Of a stretch of 21,295 nt of DNA, positions 1 through 7,919 are shown piece by piece; the first letter of the stretch is position 1; each line of letters opens with the position of its first letter. The notes beneath the pieces were generated by a model, which saw only the letters and a list, made by a program, of their open reading frames with translations, searched no databases and was not told the DNA's origin. The position numbers and the translations under genes were made by a program. The DNA is from Pseudomonadota bacterium (lineage in GTDB: Bacteria > Myxococcota_A > Polyangia > Polyangiales > Polyangiaceae), in NCBI GenBank assembly GCA_023432025.1, contig JAEYVE010000100.1, positions 1 through 21,295 of the forward strand. The letters are read 5' to 3'.

Positions 1-64
1 CGGTGAGACAGAGCACGCTGAGACGTATCCAACCCGCGGCCTTGCCAGACGTTCGAAACACCAT
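1..64 (-). CDS. N-terminal fragment of an unidentified gene, cut by the left edge
   Basis: An ATG at 64-62 on the minus strand overlaps the last base of the TGA stop of the sigma-54 response regulator (TGATG arrangement), and 21 codons stay open to the window edge. The visible residues begin MVFRTSGKAAGWIRLS and continue into a short hydrophobic run (VLCLT). A basic N-terminus followed by a rising hydrophobic stretch suggests an inner-membrane or exported protein. Because it directly follows an NtrC-type regulator with a stop/start overlap, translational coupling is likely. A membrane sensor histidine kinase partnering that regulator is the obvious candidate, but this is inference from position only; nothing in 21 residues proves it. 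The Shine-Dalgarno is poor, as is common for coupled starts. Confidence 0.5.
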   Translation of the reverse strand, partial: MVFRTSGKAAGWIRLSVLCLT

Positions 65-1518
65 CAACGCCGCTCGGTGGAAGAGCCCCCGCCGGGTGCG
101 CCGCCTTCGCGAAGGCCGAGCTCCTTCATTTTGAGTTGAAGTCCTTTGCGCGACAGCTTGAGCAGGCGCGCCGTGTGCGTCACGTTGCCGTTCATCTGCT
201 CGAGAGCCTTCAGAATTAGCTCACGCTCGAGCTGGTTGACGGCGGCCTTGACCTGCTCCTTCAAGCCGCCGGCAACGGTCACGCCATCCAGACCGCTCGC
301 CTCGCTGGAGACGGCTGCGTGCGGCGCCTCGGAAGCGTCGCTGCCGCGCAACTCGCTCGGCAGGTGTGACACGTCGATGCGCTCTCCGTCACAGAAGAGC
401 ACGGCTCGCTCCATGACGTTCTCGAGCTCTCGCACGTTGCCGGGCCAAGGATAGGCCCGCATCCGCGCGAGAACGTCCGGCGTCACGCCCTCGATGCGCT
501 TTCCGAGGCGCGCGTTGAACTTGCGGACGAAGTGCTCCAAAAGAACGGGAATGTCCGAAGCGCGCTCGCGCAGCGCCGGAAGGCGAATGGGCACCACGTT
601 CAGCCGGTAGAAGAGGTCCTCGCGAAAGCTGCCTTCGGCGATTTGGCGCTTCAAATCGGTGTTCGTGGCGGCGACGAGGCGCACCTCGACGCGCAGCGTC
701 TTTACCCCACCCACGCGCTCGAACTCGCTCTCCTGGAGCGCGCGCAGGAGCTTCACCTGCATCTCGACCGGAATCGAGCCGATTTCGTCCAAGAACAGCG
801 TTCCGCCGCTGGCCAGCTCGAAGCGCCCGGGCTTGGCGCTGACCGCTCCCGTGAACGCGCCGCGCTCGTATCCGAACAGCTCGCTCTCCATCAAGTCACG
901 CGGGATGGCTGCGCAGTTGACCTTGATGAACGGGCGGTCCCGCCGCTCCGACGACTCGTGCAGCGCGCGCGCAACCAGCTCCTTGCCGGTGCCGCTCTCT
1001 CCGGTGATGAGCACCGTCGTGGGCGTGTCGGCGACGCGGTCGATGATGCCGTACACCTCGTGGATGGAGTCGCTCCGCCCGATGATGCCGTGGCGCGCCT
1101 CCGTCGCCTGCGGCCCCGGCGGGAGCGCGTCGCGCTGCGCGAGGTCCCGCGTGCGCAGCGCCTTCTGCACGATGGTGCGCACCTCGTTCTGATCGAACGG
1201 CTTGGTGATGTAGTCGAAGGCGCCGGTCTTGAGCGCCTCGACGGCGTTGTCCACGCTGCCGTGCGCCGTCATGATGACGACCGGCAAGTCCGGATCGATT
1301 GCGAGCGCTTGACGCAGGAGGCTCATGCCGTCGAGCACCGGCATTTTCACGTCGGTGATCACCAGATCGATGTGGTTCTCCCGGAGGCACTCGAGCGCTT
1401 CGGCGCCGTCTGCGGCGACGTGCACCTCGTGTCCGTCACGTCCGAGCTGGGCGCTCAACACCCTGCGCAGGTTGGGCTCGTCGTCGACTACCAGAATTTG
1501 TTTGGATTCGTGGAGCAT
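64..1518 (-). CDS. NtrC-family sigma-54-dependent response regulator
   Basis: This is a 484-residue two-component response regulator that activates sigma-54 RNA polymerase after phosphorylation. All three modules are present. The receiver domain (about 6-120) has the acidic pair D12/D13, phospho-acceptor D56 in ITDVKMP, T84 and K106. The AAA+ domain (about 144-375) has Walker A GESGTGKE near 173-180, an intact GAFTGA sigma-54 contact loop at 220-225, and Walker B LFLDE at 241-245. A Fis-type helix-turn-helix lies at about 430-468. I chose the ATG at 1518 because it gives the standard receiver N-terminus; an 11-codon upstream extension overlaps the preceding gene. The gene starts 4 bases after the FG-GAP lipoprotein stop and overlaps the next gene by one base, so it is part of a multi-gene operon. 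All catalytic motifs look functional. The targets cannot be deduced; I found no clear -24/-12 promoter in 4516-4604. Confidence 0.95.
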   Translation of the reverse strand: MLHESKQILVVDDEPNLRRVLSAQLGRDGHEVHVAADGAEALECLRENHIDLVITDVKMPVLDGMSLLRQALAIDPDLPVVIMTAHGSVDNAVEALKTGAFDYITKPFDQNEVRTIVQKALRTRDLAQRDALPPGPQATEARHGIIGRSDSIHEVYGIIDRVADTPTTVLITGESGTGKELVARALHESSERRDRPFIKVNCAAIPRDLMESELFGYERGAFTGAVSAKPGRFELASGGTLFLDEIGSIPVEMQVKLLRALQESEFERVGGVKTLRVEVRLVAATNTDLKRQIAEGSFREDLFYRLNVVPIRLPALRERASDIPVLLEHFVRKFNARLGKRIEGVTPDVLARMRAYPWPGNVRELENVMERAVLFCDGERIDVSHLPSELRGSDASEAPHAAVSSEASGLDGVTVAGGLKEQVKAAVNQLERELILKALEQMNGNVTHTARLLKLSRKGLQLKMKELGLREGGAPGGGSSTERR

Positions 1519-1522
1519 CACG

Positions 1523-2869
1523 TCACCGGCAGCGCGAGCCGCTGGAAGCAAGCGCGTTGCAGTAGAGCACGACCGCGGCGTTTCGACCCGGGGCCCCCAC
1601 CAAGAGCACCTCCCGCGTGCGCTGCGGCGCCACGGCGATCGAGGCGCCCAGGCGGTCGCCGCTATCGACCGACGACAAGATACGCGTGTCTACGAGCACC
1701 GGCTCGCCCTCTCGAAAGTCGTAAACGAAGACAGCGCCAGCGCCGCTTTCACCCCGCACGTCCAGATTCGGAGCGCCGACGATCACTTCTCCGCTGCCAT
1801 CGCCGTCGAGATCGGCGACTGCCAACGCAGCGCCGAACTCGGTCCGCACGCAGCCCGCGCCCTGCGCCACCTCTTCGCACCCGATGGCCCCGAGCCAGGC
1901 CTTGGCCGGTAACCAGTCGGCGCCGCACGGCACACCCTTGGCGGGCGCTGCGCTCGCGAGAGCAGCCCCGGAAAGCACGAGCACCCCTGCGTCGTCCGTG
2001 AGCAGCAGCTCGTCGCCGTCCGCTTCGTCCACGGCTCCGGCCGCCAAGCTTCGACCGAGGCCGGGGCTCGAAAGACAGCCGAGCGGAGCCGCGGGTTTGC
2101 CCGCCGCGCCACGAAACAGCCACACCGAGCCGGCGTCGGGATCTCCCACCGCATAGACGCGCGCTCCGTTCACGCGAGCAACCGCGAGCGTGCGGCCGTA
2201 CCCCGCGCTGACTTCTTGGGGCGGTACGAGCTCTTCCGGCACCTTCGATAGCGGCTCGTACTTCCACGCGCGCGCTTGACTGGGTGAGCTCGCGAGGAGC
2301 GAGGGCGCCTCGTCTCGGTCCACGGCCAAGACGGAATCGGGAATGGGCACGCCCTTGTCGATGGCGACCTGGGGCGCTTGGGTCGGAACCGCCACGCCCT
2401 CCGGCACGGGCAGAGCGCTCTCGGCGCCGCCGTCACAGCGCAAGACGACGCCCGAGTCTCCTCCTACGGCGCCGAGGCCCAGGGCAAAACACAACCGCTT
2501 CTCGCCGTCCGGCGACCAAGCGCGCCCCAATCCTGCAGGAGAGGACGCCAGCGCACAAACTTCGTCACCGCCGGAGGTGCAGTAGTTTCGATCGCTGCTT
2601 GCCGTCGCCGTGTTCTCGCTCTGACCGAGCTGAAACGACGCACCGCGCGAGAAGGGTGCGATGCCAGTCACGAGACCGACCACGTTTTCGCCCTCGGACG
2701 CGACGGTGACCGAGTTGCCGAACCCGAAGCGCAGCTCGTCGGGCTGCTCCAGCAACTCGACGGGAGGATTTTCTTCGATGTCGTCGAAACGAGACCACGA
2801 GCACGCCGCCGCAAGGCCGAACGAAGCGGCTCCGACGACGCGCGCGGTGTCACTCCGCCGCCACGCCAT
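1523..2869 (-). CDS. FG-GAP (integrin-like) beta-propeller lipoprotein
   Basis: The product is about 448 residues and is probably an outer-membrane or periplasmic lipoprotein. A short signal sequence with arginines runs up to a cysteine near residue 23 (GLAAAC), consistent with lipoprotein processing, although the -3 position is Ala rather than Leu. The mature part carries repeated FG-GAP-like blades. The clearest is near 335-360 with a DLDGDGSGE calcium-binding-type loop followed by VIVGAPN. Another near the C-terminus reads GDRLGASIAVA and then LLVGAPG. Weaker copies (GYGRTLAVARV, GLGRSLAAGAV) lie between. Start choice: a GGAGGAG Shine-Dalgarno (2882-2876) sits 5 bases before GTG 2872 and 8 before ATG 2869, so either works. 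The upstream stop overlaps both. The role is unknown; such propellers bind ligands or partner proteins. Operon position between a TPR/PEGA protein and an NtrC regulator suggests an envelope complex linked to signalling. Confidence 0.85.
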   Translation of the reverse strand: MAWRRSDTARVVGAASFGLAAACSWSRFDDIEENPPVELLEQPDELRFGFGNSVTVASEGENVVGLVTGIAPFSRGASFQLGQSENTATASSDRNYCTSGGDEVCALASSPAGLGRAWSPDGEKRLCFALGLGAVGGDSGVVLRCDGGAESALPVPEGVAVPTQAPQVAIDKGVPIPDSVLAVDRDEAPSLLASSPSQARAWKYEPLSKVPEELVPPQEVSAGYGRTLAVARVNGARVYAVGDPDAGSVWLFRGAAGKPAAPLGCLSSPGLGRSLAAGAVDEADGDELLLTDDAGVLVLSGAALASAAPAKGVPCGADWLPAKAWLGAIGCEEVAQGAGCVRTEFGAALAVADLDGDGSGEVIVGAPNLDVRGESGAGAVFVYDFREGEPVLVDTRILSSVDSGDRLGASIAVAPQRTREVLLVGAPGRNAAVVLYCNALASSGSRCR

Positions 2870-4515
2870 CACGGGCTCCTCCGCTCGGCAGGCGCGGCGT
2901 CTGGAGGTGCGGCGTCTGGAGGTGCAGAGACGGGCTCCGCCGGAAGCGCTCGAGTCCCCAGCCCCTCGTCGTACTCACGCTTCGTGCCCTTGCGCAGGCT
3001 GGAGTCCGGGTACGGATCTTTGATGAAGTTGTACGTGGCGAGCAGACCGAAGACGCCCCCGATCACGAAGCCTGCGTCCGCGCCCATGGCGTACCAGAAG
3101 CCGCGCGTGGCACGCGGATCACTCGCGTCGAGATTGCCGGCGCGGCGCTCGTCCTCGAGCTGGCCGTACAACCGATTCGACTCGACGCCGAAATACGTGC
3201 TGGCTCCGAGGATGCCCGCGCCGATGATGGCCTGCGTCCACGCCGTACCGCGCGGGTACTTGGGCACGAGCTGCGCGCGCAGAGGCAGCACCTGACCCCG
3301 CGGCACTTCGAACACGGAACGGAGCTCTTTGTGAGAATCCGCGGTCGCCACGAGCTCGTGACGACCAGCCGGCAGCTCGACCTGCAACGCTGGCTGTCCT
3401 TGTTTCCACGTTCCCACGGGGCGGCCGTCCACCACGAAGCGCGCCTCGCTGACGTTCGAATCGATGCGGACCATACCGTGATCGAGTCGCACGAGCGTCA
3501 CGGCGATTTCCTTTTGGTCGCCGGCGGCCACATCTACTCGCGCTCGCTCGGGTTGGTAGCCAGGCGCCGTCACCACGACCTCGTGAACGCCAGGAGAAAT
3601 GAGCTCTGCGTAGGGGGCGCGCCCCCACGGTGGCCGCTCCAACTTCGGATCATCGAGGAAGACGAGCGCGCCTGCGACGTTGGCGCTCACCCGCAAGAAC
3701 CCCAGGAACGCGCCCTGCGACAAGTTCGCCTGAAAGTGGTGCACGTGTCCCGACGACACGTCGATGTCCGCCTCGCTCTGGTTGAAGTCGCGAAACTTCT
3801 CGACGACCACGTGGTAGCGCCCGGGCTCGAGCGAAAGCTCCACCGGAGAGGTGTGCGAGGTGACGGGCAGCCAGCCTTCGTTCGGTTGCCCCGAGACGAA
3901 CGCCGGAACCGCGGCGTCACGGCGACGATAGATGTTGAGCGGCGCGCCCGGAGGCGTGGTTTCAATCACCACGAGGGCCTTCATTTCCTGGCCCCAAGAA
4001 GAAGCAACGGCAGCGGGCTCGGGAGTGGACCCGTCCGGTATCGCCGGCTCTTGGGGCGCGTCCAGTGGCTCTTGCCGCAATGCCTCGAGCCTCGCTACTC
4101 GCTCGCGGACGCTCCCCGCGTCCGGCGCCCGCGGATCGGCGGCGAGGTAGAGCTCGAAGGCGCGAATGGCTCGCCCCAGCTCTTGAGCCTTTTCGTAAGA
4201 CACACCCGCGTTGAAGAGAAAGGCCGAATAAGGGTGCTTACGGAAGCCTTCCTCGAACACCTCGGCGGCTTCCGCGTATTTACCGCCGACGAAGAGCGCT
4301 TGACCGCGCTCCATTTGCTCGCGGATGAGCTCGACCTTGTCTCCGCCCGTGCTCTCGGTGACCTCCGCCCTCGCCGAGCCCAGTGTCGCAATGAAAACGA
4401 GCGCACCCACCAGAACTAGATGGATGGCGCGGCAAAAGCTCCCGACGCCGACGAGACGCGCCCGTTTGCTCGAGAACGTCGGTGTTACGCCACGTCCTGT
4501 TTCGGGGAACCTCAC
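2869..4515 (-). CDS. TPR and PEGA-domain membrane-anchored envelope protein
   Basis: This is a 548-residue exported protein. A hydrophobic signal segment spans about 33-50, ending in SARA before the mature start. TPR helices follow (about 58-130; GQALFVGGKYAEAAEVFEEG and FNAGVSYEKAQELGRAIRAF). Two PEGA-type beta domains come next (about 265-345 and 345-420), with the typical PGVHEVVVTAPGY and PAGRHELVAT turns. Two probable membrane helices lie around 430-447 and 470-495, before an Ala/Pro/Asp-rich tail. GTG 4515 is the only ATG, GTG or TTG codon upstream of the signal core, although it lacks a good Shine-Dalgarno. PEGA domains are usually surface beta-sandwiches in envelope proteins, and TPRs scaffold protein contacts. 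It is the first gene of a packed operon and overlaps the next gene's start by a few bases. Its layout resembles the divergent neighbour at 4605-5489. The molecular function is unknown. Confidence 0.85.
   Translation of the reverse strand: MRFPETGRGVTPTFSSKRARLVGVGSFCRAIHLVLVGALVFIATLGSARAEVTESTGGDKVELIREQMERGQALFVGGKYAEAAEVFEEGFRKHPYSAFLFNAGVSYEKAQELGRAIRAFELYLAADPRAPDAGSVRERVARLEALRQEPLDAPQEPAIPDGSTPEPAAVASSWGQEMKALVVIETTPPGAPLNIYRRRDAAVPAFVSGQPNEGWLPVTSHTSPVELSLEPGRYHVVVEKFRDFNQSEADIDVSSGHVHHFQANLSQGAFLGFLRVSANVAGALVFLDDPKLERPPWGRAPYAELISPGVHEVVVTAPGYQPERARVDVAAGDQKEIAVTLVRLDHGMVRIDSNVSEARFVVDGRPVGTWKQGQPALQVELPAGRHELVATADSHKELRSVFEVPRGQVLPLRAQLVPKYPRGTAWTQAIIGAGILGASTYFGVESNRLYGQLEDERRAGNLDASDPRATRGFWYAMGADAGFVIGGVFGLLATYNFIKDPYPDSSLRKGTKREYDEGLGTRALPAEPVSAPPDAAPPDAAPAERRSP
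2894..2923 (-). repeat. 15-base tandem duplication in the C-terminal tail of the TPR/PEGA gene
   Basis: Two perfect adjacent copies of a 15-base unit (gcggcgtctggaggt on the plus strand) encode a doubled Pro-Pro-Asp-Ala-Ala in the low-complexity tail. The duplication is in frame and lies after the last membrane helix, so it probably has little structural effect. It is one of four 15-base-period repeats in the window. Confidence 0.9.
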
Positions 4516-4604
4516 GGTGGGGAACCATTGCCCTCACCCCGCCGAACGACAAGCCCCGAACCTCGCCTTCCCACACGATTTTGGCTCACTGCCCCGAGGC
4601 CTCT

Positions 4605-5489
4605 ATGATATCCGCGCACATGCGCTCATCCGTCCGCCCTTGGCTCGCCGCAGCAGCAGTTTTCTCCGTATCGGCGTGGTGTGGCGCGGAGGAGACCGCC
4701 AAGGTCTTTCCGGAGTGCACCCGTGCTCCCACGGAAAACGACACTGCAGCGGCCAAAGGAGCGTTCGAGGCGGGGCAAGTGTCATTTCAAGAGGCCGACT
4801 ACGCGCGCGCCATTTTGTACTGGGAGGACGCGTTTCGGCGTGATTGCACGGCGCTCCCGCTCCTTTTGAACCTCGCTCGCGCCTACGAGCTCTCGGGCGA
4901 AAAACGAAGCGCAGTAGTTGCCTTGCGTACGTTCCTCGCGCGTCGCCCCAACGCGGCCGACAAGGACCAAATCGCCCGACGCATCGAGGTGCTCGAGTCC
5001 CAAATCGAGAGGGAAAAAGCAGCGCAGCAGCCCGCGGCCACCTCAGGCCCCCCGACGAGCGAAGAAAAACCTGCACAGACGCCCGAATCGAGTGAAAATG
5101 GCATGGACGAGGCTCCCCTCGCCGAGGACCCCGCCTCTTCCAAGTACAGCGGCGTCGAGCCACTGTGGCCGCTGTTCGTGGCAGGCGGCGGATTGGCTGC
5201 TGGAATCGTCGGCGTCGTACTTTGGGTGGACGGGCAGTCCGCCATCGACAAATGCGACAAGGTCGCTGAAGGCAGGTTCTCCTGTCCTGACGACGCGGCG
5301 GTGGAAGATGCCGAATCCGGTCAGAGTCGCAGGACAGCCGGCCAGATCACGACGGGGGTCGGGCTGGGCTTGCTGGTGGGGGGAGGAGTCACGTGGCTCC
5401 TGCTCCGCAACAGCTCATCGGAAAGTGCCCTGGTGTCCCCGAGCGTGGGACCGGGGTACGCCGGGTTGCAACTCGCCGGCCAGTTCTGA
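4605..5489 (+). CDS. TPR protein with signal peptide and two C-terminal membrane helices
   Basis: The product is about 294 residues. It opens with a signal peptide (RPWLAAAAVFSVSAWCGA) and continues with TPR-like helices (about 40-125; AFEAGQVSFQEADYARAILYWEDA and LLLNLARAYELSGEKRSAVVAL). A charged Ala/Pro/Glu linker follows, then a helix near 185-205 (PLFVAGGGLAAGIVGVVLW) and a second near 243-262 (GVGLGLLVGGGVTWLLL). GAGG at 4596-4599, 5 bases before ATG 4605, supports this start; ATG 4620 is the alternative and gives a tighter signal peptide. The order signal, TPR, linker, two helices mirrors the divergently transcribed TPR/PEGA gene minus its PEGA part, so the two may be distant paralogues or partners. 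An 89-base divergent spacer separates them. The function is unrecognised; a protein-interaction scaffold in the envelope is the most that can be said. Confidence 0.8.
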   Translation: MISAHMRSSVRPWLAAAAVFSVSAWCGAEETAKVFPECTRAPTENDTAAAKGAFEAGQVSFQEADYARAILYWEDAFRRDCTALPLLLNLARAYELSGEKRSAVVALRTFLARRPNAADKDQIARRIEVLESQIEREKAAQQPAATSGPPTSEEKPAQTPESSENGMDEAPLAEDPASSKYSGVEPLWPLFVAGGGLAAGIVGVVLWVDGQSAIDKCDKVAEGRFSCPDDAAVEDAESGQSRRTAGQITTGVGLGLLVGGGVTWLLLRNSSSESALVSPSVGPGYAGLQLAGQF

Positions 5490-5504
5490 GCGCGTCTTTT
5501 CGGC

Positions 5505-5549
5505 CCCTTCCGCTCAGAGCCCTTCCGCTCAGAGCCCTTCCGCTCAGGG
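5505..5549. repeat. Three 15-base tandem repeats between convergent genes
   Basis: Three adjacent copies of cccttccgctcagag occupy 5505-5519, 5520-5534 and 5535-5549; the third has one mismatch at 5548. The array lies 16 bases after the stop of the TPR gene and 21 bases before the stop of the convergent small lipoprotein, so it is non-coding as annotated. It shows no self-complementarity that would suggest a terminator. Simple replication slippage could explain it. Confidence 0.9.
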
Positions 5550-5570
5550 ATTGACGCACGCGAGCGGGCT

Positions 5571-5900
5571 TCAGCGCCCCCAGGTTCCGGGCGCCGCGGG
5601 CTCAGGATCTCTCGTGGGCGGAGTGCTAGGCGGAGTGTCAGGGAGGGCCTGCGGCCGGGCACGTTCCGTGGCAGTCGGCGCCGGCGGAGCGGCGGGCGCC
5701 GCAGACGGAACAGACTCGGGCTCGGCCGACGGGCGAGCCGGCAACGGCTCCAGGGGCGGCGGGGTTTCACTGGACGAGCCACCGCACGCGAGCGCCGCGA
5801 ACCCCGCTCCCAGCGCCACACAGGCCACCATTCGGCGACACGCGCTTCCAGCGGCCCGGGAAGCCCAGCGCACCCGCTCGCCTTCGATCAGCAGAACCAT
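5571..5900 (-). CDS. Small proline/alanine-rich lipoprotein
   Basis: The product is 109 residues. A basic N-terminal stretch and the hydrophobic run VACVALGAGFAALAC lead to a cysteine near residue 39 followed by GGSSS, which is the usual pattern of a lipoprotein signal followed by a flexible linker. The remaining 65 residues are almost entirely Pro, Ala, Ser, Thr and Glu, with no folded domain visible. The start is uncertain: ATG 5900 gives a long 38-residue signal region, and the internal ATG at 5831 would give a short but arginine-free one. Such short proline-rich lipoproteins can be tethers or may be fast-evolving remnants. It stands alone, convergent with the TPR gene and divergent from ruvA. 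The lipobox and consistent coding bias argue that it is real; its function is unknown. Confidence 0.6.
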   Translation of the reverse strand: MVLLIEGERVRWASRAAGSACRRMVACVALGAGFAALACGGSSSETPPPLEPLPARPSAEPESVPSAAPAAPPAPTATERARPQALPDTPPSTPPTRDPEPAAPGTWGR

Positions 5901-6078
5901 GCGCTCGCGCAGCTACCACGGAACGCGATGGCTCGCGACCTCCCAGCGAAACCGTCGCCCCCCAGCGCGCATCTCCCCCTCGCACCGGCCCCGCGGAGAG
6001 CTCCACGAAAACCGTCTCTTCCGCTCGTGACGGATCAACGCCATCGCGCGGGGTGCACAAACCATCTAACGTGCGCGC

Positions 6079-6681
6079 GTGATTGGACGACTCGTTGGTC
6101 GAATCGTGAGCGAAGAGCCCACGGGCTCACTCCTTTTGGACGTAAACGGCGTTGGCTACGACGTGTTGTGCCCGGTGGGAACGGCGGGACGGACGCGGAG
6201 TCACCTGGAGACGGTGACGCTCTTCATCCACACGAATCTGCGGCAGGACGCGCTCGAGCTCTTCGGGTTCGCCAGTGAAACCGACCGTCTGGTATTTCGG
6301 CAACTCTTGAACGTCCCCAACGTGGGCCCTCGCACGGCGCTGTCGATGATGAGCGCGCTTCCGGTGGAGGAGCTCTGCAGCGCGGTGCAGGCCGGTGACA
6401 AGGCCCGGCTGTCGAAGGTACCCGGCATCGGGAAAAAAACCGCAGAGCGACTCGTCCTCGAGCTCAAGGACAAATTGCCGACGTCGACGCTGGCGCCGAG
6501 CGCGTCTGCGCCCACCTCGGAGACACCCGCCGGCTCGCGCGACCGCCTCCTCGGAGCGCTCACGAACATGGGTTATCGCCCTCAGGAAGCAGAGCGCGCC
6601 GTCAAAGCGCTCGAACCACGCCTTGCGGAAGCACCCATCGGCGAGTTGCTCCGCGAAGCCCTCAAGCTTCTCACACCTTGA
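6079..6681 (+). CDS. ruvA: Holliday junction branch migration protein RuvA
   Basis: At 200 residues this is the normal RuvA length. It tetramerises on four-way DNA junctions and loads the RuvB motor during recombination and repair of stalled forks. The N-terminal OB fold (about 1-62) begins MIGRLVGRIV with the expected DVNGVGYDV strand. Two helix-hairpin-helix motifs contact the junction: LLNVPNVGPRTAL (about 77-89) and SKVPGIGKKTAERL (about 112-125). The C-terminal RuvB-binding domain (about 150-200) carries the family's LGALTNMGYRPQEAERAV helix. The GTG start at 6079 gives the canonical N-terminus but lacks a clear Shine-Dalgarno. Neither ruvC nor ruvB adjoins it; the neighbours are a lipoprotein and an FHA protein, so the common ruvCAB order is broken here. 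A promoter would have to lie in 5901-6078, where I see no convincing boxes. Confidence 0.97.
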   Translation: MIGRLVGRIVSEEPTGSLLLDVNGVGYDVLCPVGTAGRTRSHLETVTLFIHTNLRQDALELFGFASETDRLVFRQLLNVPNVGPRTALSMMSALPVEELCSAVQAGDKARLSKVPGIGKKTAERLVLELKDKLPTSTLAPSASAPTSETPAGSRDRLLGALTNMGYRPQEAERAVKALEPRLAEAPIGELLREALKLLTP

Positions 6682-6733
6682 GCTCTCGCCCCCCCTTCTT
6701 GCCCATGCGCTGCGACCCGAACGAACTGCGAGC

Positions 6734-6761
6734 TTGACCCATGAGAGACCCCAGGGATAAT
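6734..6761 (+). promoter_or_regulatory. Sigma-70-like promoter upstream of the zinc-ribbon/FHA gene
   Basis: TTGACC (6734-6739) and GATAAT (6756-6761) are separated by 16 bases. Each box differs from the housekeeping consensus at one position, which stands out in this GC-rich sequence. Transcription would begin near 6768, giving a leader of about 50 bases that contains the GGAGGG ribosome-binding site of the gene starting at 6821. It lies just after ruvA, so the downstream genes need not depend on the ruvA transcript. Confidence 0.65.
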
Positions 6762-6820
6762 CGCGCAGTTGCGGCCGCTGGGCGCGGTTCTGGGAGGGTT
6801 GACCCCTCCGGAGGGCTTCC

Positions 6821-7909
6821 GTGATCAACTGCTCGAAGTGCGGGAAAGAAAACCAAGACCACTACAAGTTCTGCCTTGGTTGCGGCGCAGAGCTGCCCAA
6901 GGACAAGACGCCCAAGCCCTTCAAGGCCGACACTCCAGCGCAGGGTGTCTCTGCGCAGGGTGCTTCCGCGCAGGGTGCATCCGCAGGTGTTCCGGCCCAG
7001 GTAGCGCCTGCGGCAACGGTGGCGCCCTCACCTCCAGCCGTTGCGCGCCCAGCACCCGTCGCCGCCGAAGCTCCGGCACCGGTCGCGCCGGCTCCTGTGG
7101 CAGCGCCTCCGGCGCAGGCCGCGCCTGCACCGCAAGCAGCGTCAGCGGCTCGTGCGTGCCCGCAGTGTGGTCACCCGAATCCTCCCAACAACCGCTTCTG
7201 CGCCGCATGCGGTTTCAACCTTTCGGCGCCTGCGGCGGCTCCCGCGGCGGCGCCCGCCGCGGCTCCTCCCGGCGGTGGCGCGCTCCTCACGGCGCTGCGT
7301 GCCGACGGCTCGGAAGCGGGCAGCTATCGGTTGCCAGCGCAGCCGAGCGCAACGGTCGGCCGTGACACGGACTCCGTGTTCGCCGGAGACAGCTACCTTT
7401 CGCCGCGCCACGCCACGTTCAAGCAAAGCGGCGGCCAAGTCACGGTGCGGGACGAAGGCTCACTCAACGGCGTCTACGTCAAGCTCCGACCAAACGAGCC
7501 GTGGCCTCTCGAGCCCGGCAACGTGTTCCGCATCGGCCAGGAAATCATCCGCTTCGAAAAGCTGGAGCGTCAACCGACGAGCGCCGATGGCGTCGAGCGC
7601 TTCGGTAGCCCTTCCAAGGGCTTCATCGGGCGACTCGCGCTCGTCATTGGCAGGGACACGACCGGCAACGCATTCCCCATTCCCGAGCGTGGTCTCCACC
7701 TCGGTCGCGAACGCGGTGACGTGCTCTTCTCCGAAGACGGCTATGTCTCCGGCTTGCACTGCCGCGTCGCTCCTGGTCAGGACGGTCGCGTGTACCTCAC
7801 GGACGTTGGAAGCTCGAACGGCACGTTCGTCCGCTTGAGCGCCGAGTACCCATTGAATCCGGGCGAAATCCTGCTCATGGGTCAGCAGGTGTTCCGTGTC
7901 GATTTCTGA
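6821..7909 (+). CDS. Double zinc-ribbon, double FHA-domain protein
   Basis: This is a 362-residue soluble protein. A first zinc ribbon has C4, C7, C18 and C21. An Ala/Pro/Gln-rich linker of about 85 residues contains a pentapeptide repeat. A second ribbon follows (C113, C116, C127, C130) with a second Ala/Pro linker, then two FHA domains. FHA1 (about 165-245) shows GRD, SPRH and SLNGVYV. FHA2 (about 265-362) shows GRE, SGLH and SSNGTFV. FHA domains bind phosphothreonine peptides, so the likely role is a reader of Ser/Thr kinase output; the ribbons may bind a partner or nucleic acid. The GTG start is supported by GGAGGG at 6810-6815. No membrane helix is visible. It probably heads the transcription unit that includes the Nudix-fold gene 10 bases downstream. 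Its kinase partner is not evident; the only kinase-like gene here is a pseudokinase. Confidence 0.9.
   Translation: MINCSKCGKENQDHYKFCLGCGAELPKDKTPKPFKADTPAQGVSAQGASAQGASAGVPAQVAPAATVAPSPPAVARPAPVAAEAPAPVAPAPVAAPPAQAAPAPQAASAARACPQCGHPNPPNNRFCAACGFNLSAPAAAPAAAPAAAPPGGGALLTALRADGSEAGSYRLPAQPSATVGRDTDSVFAGDSYLSPRHATFKQSGGQVTVRDEGSLNGVYVKLRPNEPWPLEPGNVFRIGQEIIRFEKLERQPTSADGVERFGSPSKGFIGRLALVIGRDTTGNAFPIPERGLHLGRERGDVLFSEDGYVSGLHCRVAPGQDGRVYLTDVGSSNGTFVRLSAEYPLNPGEILLMGQQVFRVDF
6938..6982 (+). repeat. Three in-frame 15-base repeats in the FHA protein linker
   Basis: Three consecutive imperfect 15-base units, each beginning gcgcagggtg, encode AQGVS, AQGAS and AQGAS in the linker after the first zinc ribbon. 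A shortened fourth unit follows. The repeat lengthens a flexible tether without changing frame, so its copy number may vary between strains. Confidence 0.85.
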
Positions 7910-7919
7910 GTCGGCCAAA

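Noticed and set aside
532..2001. Long plus-strand open frame opposite the response regulator and lipoprotein genes
   Set aside because: It is antisense to two well-supported genes, is arginine- and histidine-rich without domains, and reflects the high-GC shadow of the true frames.
4516..4604. Possible sigma-54 promoter for the NtrC operon
   Set aside because: The best candidate, TTTTGGCTCACTGCCC, has GG but no GC at the required 10-base spacing, so it does not meet the -24/-12 rule.
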